42,258 nucleotides of DNA from an uncultured Collinsella sp. (lineage in GTDB: Bacteria > Actinomycetota > Coriobacteriia > Coriobacteriales > Coriobacteriaceae). The position numbers and the translations under genes were made by a program. Shown piece after piece: positions 23,867-30,786 of the stretch. Where the stretch lies: contig CANNOC010000020.1 in assembly GCA_947507155.1 (NCBI GenBank), forward strand, positions 1-42,258, written 5' to 3'. Numbering within the stretch: the stretch's first letter is position 1; each line of letters starts with the position of its first letter. The notes under the pieces are model-generated. The model saw only the letters and a list, made by a program, of their open reading frames with translations, was not told the DNA's origin and ran no database searches.

Positions 23867-24844
23867 ATGCCAAGTGCTCAGGAGCTACAACAGCAATTTG
23901 GTGAATATCGAGGCGCTATGCCCCGTCCATCGGATTTCGATCTCTTTTGGAAGGACCGCATGGCCGAGGCCGACGCCGTCGAGCTCGACTACGCGATTGA
24001 GGCGGCTTCGGTTGCGGATTCCGCGACCTGTCGGTTTTTCGACCTCTGGTATACCGGCATGTGTGGTGCACGCCTGCATGCCAAGTACCTTAAACCCGTC
24101 TCGGACGAGCTTGTGCCATTGGTACTTCAGTTCCATGGGTATCCGGGTGCGAGCCGCAGCTGGTTTGAGCAGGCGTCGTTTGCGGGCATGGGCATGGCGC
24201 TCATTGCTCTCGATTGTCCTGGCCAAGGAGGCCCCTCCGAGGACATTGGTGGATTTGAGGGCACGACGGTCGCGGGCCATATCGTCGCCGGTATCGACGG
24301 CGACCCGGCCAACCTCTACTATGTCCGCCTACACCAGGATATCCGCATTCTGTGCCGTATCGTTCGCGAGCTCGAGGGCATCGATCTTACCCGCGTGTAT
24401 GTGAATGGCGCATCGCAGGGCGGCGGTTTGGGTATTGCAACCTGCGCGCTTAACAGCGAGCTTATCAATCGCGCCGCCATCCTCTATCCCTTCTTATCGG
24501 ACTTCCGCCTGGTTTGGGATCTGGACGCCGACGATATTGCCTACGAGGGTCTGCGCTATTGGTCGCGTTGGTTTGACGAGGACTCGACTCGTATCGAGGA
24601 AGCCTATGCCAAGCTGGCGTACTTCGATTCCAAGAATTTTGCCCCCATGGTCAAGTGCCCCGTGCTGTTTGGCACGGGCACGGCCGATATCGTCTGCCCT
24701 CCGGCGACGCAGTTTGCGGTCTACAACAACCTGACCTGTGAGAAGCGTCATGAGTTCTTTGAAGGCTTTGGCCACGAGGAGATTCAGGATTTTGACGATA
24801 TGATCATTCCGTTTTTCTGTGAGGGAGGGGAGGCTCATGTCTAA
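23867..24844 (+). CDS. AXE1-type carbohydrate acetylesterase
   Basis: This is an alpha/beta hydrolase of the acetyl xylan esterase / cephalosporin C deacetylase (AXE1, CE7) family, which removes acetyl groups from sugars. In its 325 residues the oxyanion-side HGYPG motif (90-94), DCPGQGG (116-122), nucleophile Ser183 in GASQGG, Asp274 and His303 (FGHEE) form a complete catalytic set. No signal peptide is seen, so it acts in the cytosol. A related axe gene lies in the pneumococcal nan locus. Here removal of O-acetyl groups from imported sialic acid or its products is a reasonable inference. The start at 23867 has only a distant AAAGG, so a different start is possible. It overlaps the next gene by 8 bp. 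Confidence 0.85.
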   Translation: MPSAQELQQQFGEYRGAMPRPSDFDLFWKDRMAEADAVELDYAIEAASVADSATCRFFDLWYTGMCGARLHAKYLKPVSDELVPLVLQFHGYPGASRSWFEQASFAGMGMALIALDCPGQGGPSEDIGGFEGTTVAGHIVAGIDGDPANLYYVRLHQDIRILCRIVRELEGIDLTRVYVNGASQGGGLGIATCALNSELINRAAILYPFLSDFRLVWDLDADDIAYEGLRYWSRWFDEDSTRIEEAYAKLAYFDSKNFAPMVKCPVLFGTGTADIVCPPATQFAVYNNLTCEKRHEFFEGFGHEEIQDFDDMIIPFFCEGGEAHV

Positions 24845-25688
24845 GTGCGAGAGCAATGTTGACGAGCTGATAGTCCCCGGGCTCGTGGGAATTCCTGGAA
24901 CGGTTTCGTCAAGGCTCACAGAATATCAGGACTGGCACGGTGATGTCCAAGCAGATGTTTCTGATTTAGAGACATGCGCTTCGAGTCTTGAGATTCAAGG
25001 CCTGGCCATTACGGCAATTGACTTTGTTAACCCCTGCGCCCGTTACTCGGAGGTTTCCTTTAAGCTCGGTGACGATGCGGTCCACGCTCGTTTGATTGAG
25101 CCTGTCAGTCGTGCCCGAGTATCTGAGCGCGTGCCGCTGTGCCTGATGTTCCATGACATCGATCGGCCTGTGCGCGGCTGGCATCACATGACGAGATTTG
25201 CCGCCATGGGGTATGCCGTCCTCGCGCTGGATGACGATGTTGCTGGTACGGACGACCTGCAGCGGGGGATTGCTTCGCCCGCTTTTGTCGAGCGCGTCCG
25301 TTGGGGTTGCGCGATGGCGAAGGTTGCGCGCAATCTTGATGGCGTGGACTCCGATCGCATTTTTGCGTGGGGCGAGGGCCTTGGCGGCGGTGTCGCGCTG
25401 GCGGTTTCTGCTCTGGACGAGCGGGGCCTCGCTTGCACGGCGGTTGCCAATCCGCTTCCCGGCGGTCTCGAGGTGCTGTCGTCTCGGGTGCGCGGATCGG
25501 TGCTCATGGGCACATCGCTTATGGACGCCGTGAGCGATCCCAAGGGTCAGTTTGCCGTATTCAACGGTCTTGAGTGTGACCGAAGGCATATCATCTATGC
25601 CAAATACGCTCACGAGCGCATCAATGCGTTCGAAAACGAAGTCGTCGACTTCTTTAACCAAACGTTCTACCCGTGTTCTTTGGCCTAG
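24837..25688 (+). CDS. Degenerate AXE1-like protein lacking the nucleophile serine
   Basis: This 283-residue paralogue of the preceding esterase aligns over the hydrolase core. Its TRFAAMGYAVLALDDD matches SFAGMGMALIALDCP, and GQFAVFNGLECDRRHIIYAKYAHER matches TQFAVYNNLTCEKRHEFFEGFGHEE. The acid Asp230 and His259 are kept. The nucleophile position is Gly181 (GEGLGG instead of GASQGG), HGYPG is HDIDR, and CPGQGG is lost. The reading frame is intact, with a strong GGGAGGGGAGG ribosome site and an 8-bp overlap with the first esterase, so it is not an obvious pseudogene. A non-catalytic partner, ligand-binding protein or altered enzyme are possibilities. No function is assigned. Confidence 0.75.
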   Translation: MSKCESNVDELIVPGLVGIPGTVSSRLTEYQDWHGDVQADVSDLETCASSLEIQGLAITAIDFVNPCARYSEVSFKLGDDAVHARLIEPVSRARVSERVPLCLMFHDIDRPVRGWHHMTRFAAMGYAVLALDDDVAGTDDLQRGIASPAFVERVRWGCAMAKVARNLDGVDSDRIFAWGEGLGGGVALAVSALDERGLACTAVANPLPGGLEVLSSRVRGSVLMGTSLMDAVSDPKGQFAVFNGLECDRRHIIYAKYAHERINAFENEVVDFFNQTFYPCSLA

Positions 25689-25756
25689 ACGGCCTGGACA
25701 CTGCCAACAAGAGTGGGCGGCATAGGGCCGCTCGCCAGACAACTAAGGAGATTCTT

Positions 25757-26677
25757 GTGGCAACTCAGAAATTCACCGGCGTTATCCCTCCCGTCGTTGT
25801 TCCCGATACCGAAGACCACCAGCTCGATGTTGCCTCCTTTGAGCGCAGCATCAACCGCATGATCGATGCCGGCGTCGATGGCCTGTTCTTCCTGGGATCC
25901 TCGGGCGAGGTCGTCTTCTCCACCGACGAGCGCCGTCGCCAGATTGTCGCCGAGGCCGTGCGCATCGTCGACCACCGCGTGCCTGTTCTGGTCGGCATCA
26001 TCGACACCGAGACCGAGCGCATGATCGAGCACGGCAAGGTCGCTCAGGAGCTGGGTGCCGATGCGCTTGTCGCCACCTGCCCGTTCTATGCCCTGCAGGG
26101 CATGACCGAGGTCGAGGAGCACTTCCGCATCCTGCACGAGGAGCTCGACCTGCCCATCTTTGCCTATGACATTCCCGTGTGTGTTCACACCAAGCTCCCC
26201 TGGAAGCTCCTTGCTAAGCTCGGCGCCGAGGGCGTCCTGGCTGGCGTCAAGGATTCCTCGGGCGATGACATCTCGTTCCGCTACCTCATTCAGGAGAACG
26301 AGAAGAACGGCCATCCGATGAGCATCCTTACCGGCCATGAGGTTGTCGTCGACGGTGCCTATCTCGGTGGCGCCGACGGCTCTGTCCCGGGTCTCGCCAA
26401 CGTTGAGCCCGAGGGCTACGTTCGTCAGTGGAAGGCCGCTCAGGCTGGTGACTGGGCTACCGTCAAGGCCGAGCAGGATCGCCTCAACGAGATTTCGCAC
26501 ATCTGGGATGTCACCTCGGGCGTCCAGGGCTATGCCGGTGGCGTCGGCGCCTTCAAGACCGCTATGAACCTCATGGGCATCTTCGACAGCCCGACCATGC
26601 CGCGCCCGGTGAAGGCCATGACCGGTGAAAACGTCGAGGCGATTCGCAAGGTCCTCCAGGACAACGGTCTCCTGTAA
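25757..26677 (+). CDS. nanA: DapA/NanA-family aldolase, probable N-acetylneuraminate lyase
   Basis: The family forms a TIM barrel that joins or splits pyruvate through a lysine Schiff base. In its 306 residues the GSSGE phosphate/carboxylate loop (47-51), Tyr137 in YDIP and the Schiff-base Lys165 in GVKDSSGD are all present. Family members include dihydrodipicolinate synthase, N-acetylneuraminate lyase and related sugar-acid aldolases, and the motifs alone do not separate them. The nearby nanE, ROK kinase and transporter genes make sialic-acid cleavage to ManNAc and pyruvate the best reading. The start is GTG at 25757, with AAGGAG 6 bp upstream. An upstream in-frame ATG overlaps the previous gene and has no ribosome site. 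Confidence 0.75.
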   Translation: MATQKFTGVIPPVVVPDTEDHQLDVASFERSINRMIDAGVDGLFFLGSSGEVVFSTDERRRQIVAEAVRIVDHRVPVLVGIIDTETERMIEHGKVAQELGADALVATCPFYALQGMTEVEEHFRILHEELDLPIFAYDIPVCVHTKLPWKLLAKLGAEGVLAGVKDSSGDDISFRYLIQENEKNGHPMSILTGHEVVVDGAYLGGADGSVPGLANVEPEGYVRQWKAAQAGDWATVKAEQDRLNEISHIWDVTSGVQGYAGGVGAFKTAMNLMGIFDSPTMPRPVKAMTGENVEAIRKVLQDNGLL

Positions 26678-26699
26678 AGCTTCCCCAGGCACCCGACCT

Positions 26700-26756
26700 C
26701 GCCGTTCAGCCTCGTGGCCATGACCATTAGGTCAATGGCCGCGAGGCTTCACGGCG
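26700..26756 (+). other. Long imperfect hairpin between nanA and the kinase gene
   Basis: The arms 26700-26725 and 26730-26756 pair over about 24 bp, with a 2-nt mismatch, one G-U and one bulge, around an ATTA loop. No U-tract follows (ATCTCGGG). It is followed by a 90-bp spacer to the kinase start. Processing or stabilisation of the mRNA is more likely than termination. Confidence 0.75.
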
Positions 26757-26845
26757 ATCTCGGGCACCTCGGAAACCTTTACCGTGCGGCGGGGTTAAAT
26801 CCGACCGCATTTCCTGTAGTTGTTTTGTCTCCGAAGGAGAACGAC

Positions 26846-27811
26846 ATGGAGAACAAGTACGTCTGCTCTGTCGATATCGGCGGAACTAAGATCGCGACCG
26901 CCATTATGGAGTACCCGGCTGACGGCAGTGCGCCCCATCCCGTATTTGAGGCCGAGGTTCCTACCGAGGCCCAGGAGGGCGGCGAGGCCGTCTTCCAACG
27001 TATCGAGGCGTCCATCAAGGCCGCTCTTGAGGCGAATCCCGATGTCGAGGTCCTCGGTGTCGGTATCGGTGCCGCAGGCGTCGTCGATCCCAAGACGGGC
27101 GCCATCGCGTATGCCAACGAGATCATGCCCGGCTGGTCCGGCGTTCAGTTGGGGCCGCGTCTGCGCGAAGACCTTGGTCTTCCCGTTGCCGTGGTGGGCG
27201 ACGTGCAGGCTCATGCTCTGGGCGAGGCCCACTGGGGCGTCGGCAAGGGCAAGTTCTCCGTCTTGTGTCTGGGCATCGGTACGGGCATCGGCGGCGCATA
27301 TGTCGAGAACGGCCGCGTGATGCAGGGCTTCCATGGTGCTGCCGGTCATATGGGCCACATCGAGTGCTCGGCTGCCGCTGGCATTCCCTGCGCCTGCGGA
27401 CGTTCTGGTCATCTTGAGTCGGTTGCTTCGGGCACTTCCATTGGTCGTATGTACGATGAGCGCTTCGGTCGCGTCGACCCCAGCCGTCCTTCGGTCGGTC
27501 GCGACGTGAACGACCTGTGCCGTGCGGGCGACGCAAAGGCGACCGAGGTCATCCATGACGCTGGCTTTGCGCTGGGTGCCAGCTTGGGCTCGCTCGCTAA
27601 CATTCTGGACCCTGAGGTCATCGTGCTCTCGGGCGGCGTGATTCACCAAGGTCCCGATTGGCGTTCACAGACGTGGAAGGATTCGGTGCACGAGGGCTAT
27701 GCCAGCCAGGCGCTCGATCCGCTTCAGGACACGCCGATCCTCATCGGTTCTCTGGAGGGCGATGCTCCGCTCATCGGTGCCGCCGAACACCTTCTTGCAT
27801 CGTTGAAGTAA
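26846..27811 (+). CDS. ROK-family sugar kinase, probable ManNAc kinase
   Basis: ROK kinases phosphorylate hexoses or N-acetylhexosamines with ATP. In its 321 residues the ATP-binding DIGGTKIATAI (10-20), catalytic Asp119 (VGDVQAHALGE), the IGTGIGGA loop and the zinc/ROK motif GHMGHIECS...CACGRSGHLES (167-192) are visible. The usual CxCGxxGCxE motif has His189 in place of the third cysteine. Position between a NanA-like aldolase and nanE points to N-acetylmannosamine kinase, though glucokinase-type activity cannot be excluded from sequence. The ATG at 26846 has AAGGAGA 5 bp upstream. A longer in-frame start lies in the intergenic hairpin and is rejected. Confidence 0.8.
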   Translation: MENKYVCSVDIGGTKIATAIMEYPADGSAPHPVFEAEVPTEAQEGGEAVFQRIEASIKAALEANPDVEVLGVGIGAAGVVDPKTGAIAYANEIMPGWSGVQLGPRLREDLGLPVAVVGDVQAHALGEAHWGVGKGKFSVLCLGIGTGIGGAYVENGRVMQGFHGAAGHMGHIECSAAAGIPCACGRSGHLESVASGTSIGRMYDERFGRVDPSRPSVGRDVNDLCRAGDAKATEVIHDAGFALGASLGSLANILDPEVIVLSGGVIHQGPDWRSQTWKDSVHEGYASQALDPLQDTPILIGSLEGDAPLIGAAEHLLASLK

Positions 27812-27828
27812 ACATAACTACCAAGTGC

Positions 27829-27931
27829 GCCTTCTGAGGTGCCGCAGATTGACGTGAAAGAGGAGCGAAGCGTACTTCGGTACGTGAGCGACGGTTTGAA
27901 CGTCAAGGTGCGGTGTCTCAGAAGGCTGTTT
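27829..27931 (+). repeat. 98-nt UUCG-capped hairpin element with T-tract
   Basis: The outer arms (27829-27855 and 27900-27926) pair over 27 positions with two mismatches and three G-U pairs. Inside is a CGTAC-TTCG-GTACG hairpin with a stable UUCG tetraloop. TGTTTTT follows at 27927-27933. It lies between the ROK kinase and nanE genes. The size and elaborate form resemble dispersed intergenic repeats more than an ordinary terminator. No second copy is present in this window. Confidence 0.75.
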
Positions 27932-27951
27932 TTAGAAAGGTTGAGTCGAAC

Positions 27952-28638
27952 ATGACCGTCGATCCTTTGATTCAATCCCTGAAGGGCAAGCTCGTCGTGA
28001 GCGTTCAGGCGTATATGGGCGAGCCGCTTCGTACGCCCGAGACCATGGCTCAAATGTCTCGCGCCTGCGAGCTTGGCGGCGCCGCCGCTATTCGCTGCCA
28101 GGGTCTTGCCGACATCGCCGCCATTAAGGGCCGCTGTGAGGTCCCCGTCATCGGCTTGTGGAAGGATGGACACGAGGGCGTCTACATCACGCCGACGCTG
28201 CGTCATGCTCGCGCCTGCGTTGCTGCGGGTGCCGACATCGTGGCAATTGATGCCACTGATCGCCCGCGTCCTGATGGCAAGACCGTCGAGGACACCTTCC
28301 GTCCGCTGCACGAGGAGGGTGTGCTCCTGATGGCCGACTGCGCCACCATCGAGGATATTCGTCGTGCTGTCGACATGGGCTTCGACCTGGTGTCCACCAC
28401 GCTTTCTCATGGTGTTGCCGCTATCGACTGCACCATGGCCGATGGCCCCGATCTGCCGCTTCTGCGTCAGGCGACCGAGGAATTCCCCGGTCTTCCCATC
28501 ATCTGCGAGGGCCGCGTGCACACGCCCGAGGAGGCCCGCGCCGCGATTGATGCGGGCGCCTGGGCCGTTGTCGTCGGCACCGCCATCACGCACCCCACGA
28601 GTATTACAAGTTGGTTCAAGGCTGCGCTTGAGGCGTAA
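27952..28638 (+). CDS. nanE: N-acetylmannosamine-6-phosphate 2-epimerase
   Basis: NanE converts ManNAc-6-P to GlcNAc-6-P, the step that brings sialic-acid carbon into amino-sugar metabolism. The 228-residue TIM-barrel protein has IGLWKDG with the catalytic Lys71, VYITPT, IVAIDATDRPRPDG, and ICEGRVHTPEEA with catalytic Glu186. The final phosphate-binding AWAVVVGTAITHP is also a clear family mark. The ATG at 27952 is preferred over an in-frame start at 27913, which lies in the hairpin element. The AAAGG ribosome site is rather far (11 bp). It is the last gene of the cassette. nagA and nagB, needed for the next steps, are not in the window. Confidence 0.93.
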   Translation: MTVDPLIQSLKGKLVVSVQAYMGEPLRTPETMAQMSRACELGGAAAIRCQGLADIAAIKGRCEVPVIGLWKDGHEGVYITPTLRHARACVAAGADIVAIDATDRPRPDGKTVEDTFRPLHEEGVLLMADCATIEDIRRAVDMGFDLVSTTLSHGVAAIDCTMADGPDLPLLRQATEEFPGLPIICEGRVHTPEEARAAIDAGAWAVVVGTAITHPTSITSWFKAALEA

Positions 28639-28665
28639 GACAGGCCTCGTATCCGCTTGGGGCGG

Positions 28666-28671
28666 TATACT
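28666..28671 (+). promoter_or_regulatory. Possible -10 element before rapZ
   Basis: TATACT, the same hexamer found before uvrB and ybaK, lies 28 bp after the nanE stop. The -35 region is poor. A terminator-like hairpin lies between it and rapZ, so its role is uncertain. Confidence 0.3.
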
Positions 28672-28689
28672 CAATAAAGGCAATTGATC

Positions 28690-28724
28690 GCGCGGGATCC
28701 GCTGGCCGGGTCCCGCGCTTGTTT
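28690..28724 (+). terminator. Terminator at the end of the sialic-acid cassette
   Basis: A 12-bp stem (28690-28701 with 28707-28718, one G-U pair) is followed by TTGTTTTA. It ends 2 bp before the rapZ ribosome site, so it could also act as an attenuator for rapZ-whiA. Confidence 0.7.
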
Positions 28725-28736
28725 TAGGAGGCACAC

Positions 28737-29657
28737 ATGCAAAAGGGAGATGCCATGGATGCGGCGGAGCGCTCGGAGCGCATCCCCGATATCGTCATCA
28801 TCACCGGAATGTCCGGATCGGGCCGAACGCAGGCCATGCATGTGTTCGAGGACATGGGCTACTTTTGCATCGACAACTTGCCTCCGCGTCTGATCGCCCA
28901 GCTTGCCGAACTCGTCGGCATCAATACGGGCGTGGGCAGGCATCTTGCCGTCACCTGCGACCTGCGCAGCCAGGGCTTGTTCGATGAGCTGCTCGATGCC
29001 GTTGCCGCACTCGAGGAGCGCGAGATGAGCTGTGACATCGTGTTTCTCGAGGCCTCTGACGAGGTGCTGATCCGTCGTTATAGCGAAAACCGCCGCCGCC
29101 ACCCCATTGCCAAGCCGGGGGAGACTACGGCCGATGCGATTCAGCGCGAGCGCCTGCAGCTGCAGGGCGTGCGCGATCGAGCCGATATGATCATCGACAC
29201 GAGCCGCCTGCGCACCTCTGCCCTGCGCAACAAATTGCGCATGGCGTTCTCCGAGCTGTCCGACCAGCAGCTCATGGACGTTCACGTGTTCTCGTTTGGC
29301 TTTAAGCACGGCATGCCCGTCGAGGCGGACATTATGATCGACGTCCGCTTCCTGCCCAATCCGTTCTACGATCCCGAGATGCGCACCATGACCGGTCTCG
29401 ATAAGAAAGTCTCCGACTTTGTTCTGGACCATCCCAAGACCCAGGAGTTCTGGAAGGCCTGGACGCAGCTGCTCGATACGGTCATGCCCGGCTATATCGC
29501 GGAGGGCAAGCCACAGCTTTCTATTGCCATCGGCTGCACGGGCGGTCAACACCGCAGCGTTGCCATCGCTGAGGCCACGGCACGTTATTTAGAAGGTGCC
29601 CAATATCATGTGAGCATTTCCCATCGCGACCTGTCGCGCGCCAACACGAAAGCATAG
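28737..29657 (+). CDS. rapZ: RNase adapter / nucleotide-binding protein RapZ (YvcJ)
   Basis: In E. coli RapZ binds glucosamine-6-phosphate and controls turnover of the sRNA that regulates glmS. In Gram-positive bacteria its role (YvcJ) is less clear. The 306-residue product has a P-loop GMSGSGRT (24-31) with Arg30 where the classic Walker A has Lys, as is usual in actinobacterial members. It also has IRRYSENRRRHP, and the conserved C-terminal domain (DVRFLPNPFYDPEMR, IAIGCTGGQHRSV). AGGAGG lies 5 bp before the ATG. whiA follows after 6 bp. yvcK, which normally lies between these two genes in actinobacteria, is absent. Confidence 0.93.
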   Translation: MQKGDAMDAAERSERIPDIVIITGMSGSGRTQAMHVFEDMGYFCIDNLPPRLIAQLAELVGINTGVGRHLAVTCDLRSQGLFDELLDAVAALEEREMSCDIVFLEASDEVLIRRYSENRRRHPIAKPGETTADAIQRERLQLQGVRDRADMIIDTSRLRTSALRNKLRMAFSELSDQQLMDVHVFSFGFKHGMPVEADIMIDVRFLPNPFYDPEMRTMTGLDKKVSDFVLDHPKTQEFWKAWTQLLDTVMPGYIAEGKPQLSIAIGCTGGQHRSVAIAEATARYLEGAQYHVSISHRDLSRANTKA

Positions 29658-29663
29658 GCCTGC

Positions 29664-30593
29664 ATGTCGTTTACCGCCGAGGTGCGTGACGAGCTCGCGC
29701 GCTGCGAACCCGAATGTGAATACTGCGATTTGTCGACGCTTGCCGCCCTGACGCGTGTGAGCGGTACACTTTCGCTGGCCGGCTCCGGGCGGTATCGTTT
29801 GACGGTCGCGACCGAGACGGGTGCCGTCGCGCGCACGATGATCACGCTGACGCATCGCATCCTTAAGCTCAAAACGGAATTCACCGTTCGTAAATCGGTC
29901 TTGCATAAGGTCCGTAACTATCTCATTACCCTGCCCGATCAACCCGACCTGGACAAGGCTCTGGTGCTGCTGGGCATTCTCGACCGCAGGGGAGGGCTCG
30001 TCGCCGGTGTTCCCCGGCACATCGTTGCCCGTCCCTGCTGCAGGCTTGCCTACATCCGCGGCGCGCTCATCGCCGGCGGTTTCGTGGCCGATCCCCGCGG
30101 CGACTTTCATTTGGAGATCGCGGTGCAGGGCGAGCAGTATGCCCGGGGACTTTGCGATCTATTGGAGCAGATTGGGGTCCATGCGCGCGTTAACGCGCGG
30201 CGCGGATCCTTTGCTGTCTACATTAAGAGCGCCGAGGAGATCGAGCAGCTCCTAAAGCTGATTGGCGCCAAACGCAGCGTTGCCGAGATCGAGGAAGCGC
30301 GCGCGGTCAAATTGGTTAAGAACGACGTAAACCGTCGCGTGAATGCCGAACTGGCCAATCAGACCAGAAGTGCGGGTGCCGCCCAGCATCAGCTTGCGTT
30401 GATCGATGAGCTCGAACAGCGGGGTTTGCGCGACACGCTTCCGGACGCCTTGGCAGTCTTTTGCGACCTGCGCGAGCGCTATCCCGATCTGTCGCTGCGC
30501 GATCTGGGCGAGATGGCTGACCCTCCCTTGTCGAAGTCTGCCCTGTACCATCGCGTTTTGAGGCTTGAAAAGCTCATTGAAGCAAACAAGTAG
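29664..30593 (+). CDS. whiA: DNA-binding protein WhiA
   Basis: WhiA is a transcription factor controlling sporulation septation in Streptomyces and linked to division and chromosome segregation in other Gram-positives. The 309-residue product starts MSFTAEVRDELAR. It has the LAGLIDADG-like N-terminal fold (CCRLAYIRGALIAGGFVADP) and a C-terminal helix-turn-helix (LSLRDLGEMADPPLSKSALYHRV). The ATG is 6 bp after the rapZ stop with no strong ribosome site, so translation is probably coupled. Length is normal for the family. Confidence 0.96.
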   Translation: MSFTAEVRDELARCEPECEYCDLSTLAALTRVSGTLSLAGSGRYRLTVATETGAVARTMITLTHRILKLKTEFTVRKSVLHKVRNYLITLPDQPDLDKALVLLGILDRRGGLVAGVPRHIVARPCCRLAYIRGALIAGGFVADPRGDFHLEIAVQGEQYARGLCDLLEQIGVHARVNARRGSFAVYIKSAEEIEQLLKLIGAKRSVAEIEEARAVKLVKNDVNRRVNAELANQTRSAGAAQHQLALIDELEQRGLRDTLPDALAVFCDLRERYPDLSLRDLGEMADPPLSKSALYHRVLRLEKLIEANK

Positions 30594-30638
30594 TTTGAAG
30601 TATCGACTTATATACGGATTTAGCTGCTATTTTATTCT

Positions 30639-30652
30639 TTAAAACGTTTTAA
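30639..30652. promoter_or_regulatory. 14-bp palindrome upstream of gap
   Basis: TTAAAACGTTTTAA is a perfect palindrome with a central CG, like LacI/CcpA-type operators. It lies about 57 bp upstream of the gap -10 hexamer. A similar TAAAACGTTTGA lies over the promoter of the sialic-acid cassette. Confidence 0.45.
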
Positions 30653-30708
30653 CGTAAATTTGATTTTCAATTTCGAGCATTCTCGTGAAATTCAAGTCAA
30701 AAAAAAGG

Positions 30709-30714
30709 TATATT
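30709..30714 (+). promoter_or_regulatory. Probable gap promoter (-10)
   Basis: TATATT follows an A-tract (AAAAAAAA) and lies 73 bp before the gap start. The -35 region (about TGAAAT) is weak, but the A-tract could act as an UP-like or bent element. A strong promoter is expected for gap. Confidence 0.45.
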
Positions 30715-30786
30715 AGGCGAGTGGTTAGTTTGTGGGCCTCAACGGCGGGCGCTGTAGCTCGCGGGGGCCTTACGAAAGGAGACACA

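Noticed and set aside
20307..23873. 1188-residue open frame on the minus strand opposite the transporter genes
   Set aside because: It is a shadow of strongly codon-biased genes on the plus strand: low-complexity Gly/Asp/Leu-rich translation, no domain, no ribosome site. The sense strand encodes clear ABC transporter genes.
24837..25688. Calling the second esterase a pseudogene
   Set aside because: The frame is intact with a strong ribosome site and coupled translation. Loss of the nucleophile alone does not show gene decay.
26678..26845. N-terminal extension of the ROK kinase starting at 26714
   Set aside because: It would translate one arm of the intergenic hairpin, has no ribosome site, and homology begins at the ATG at 26846.
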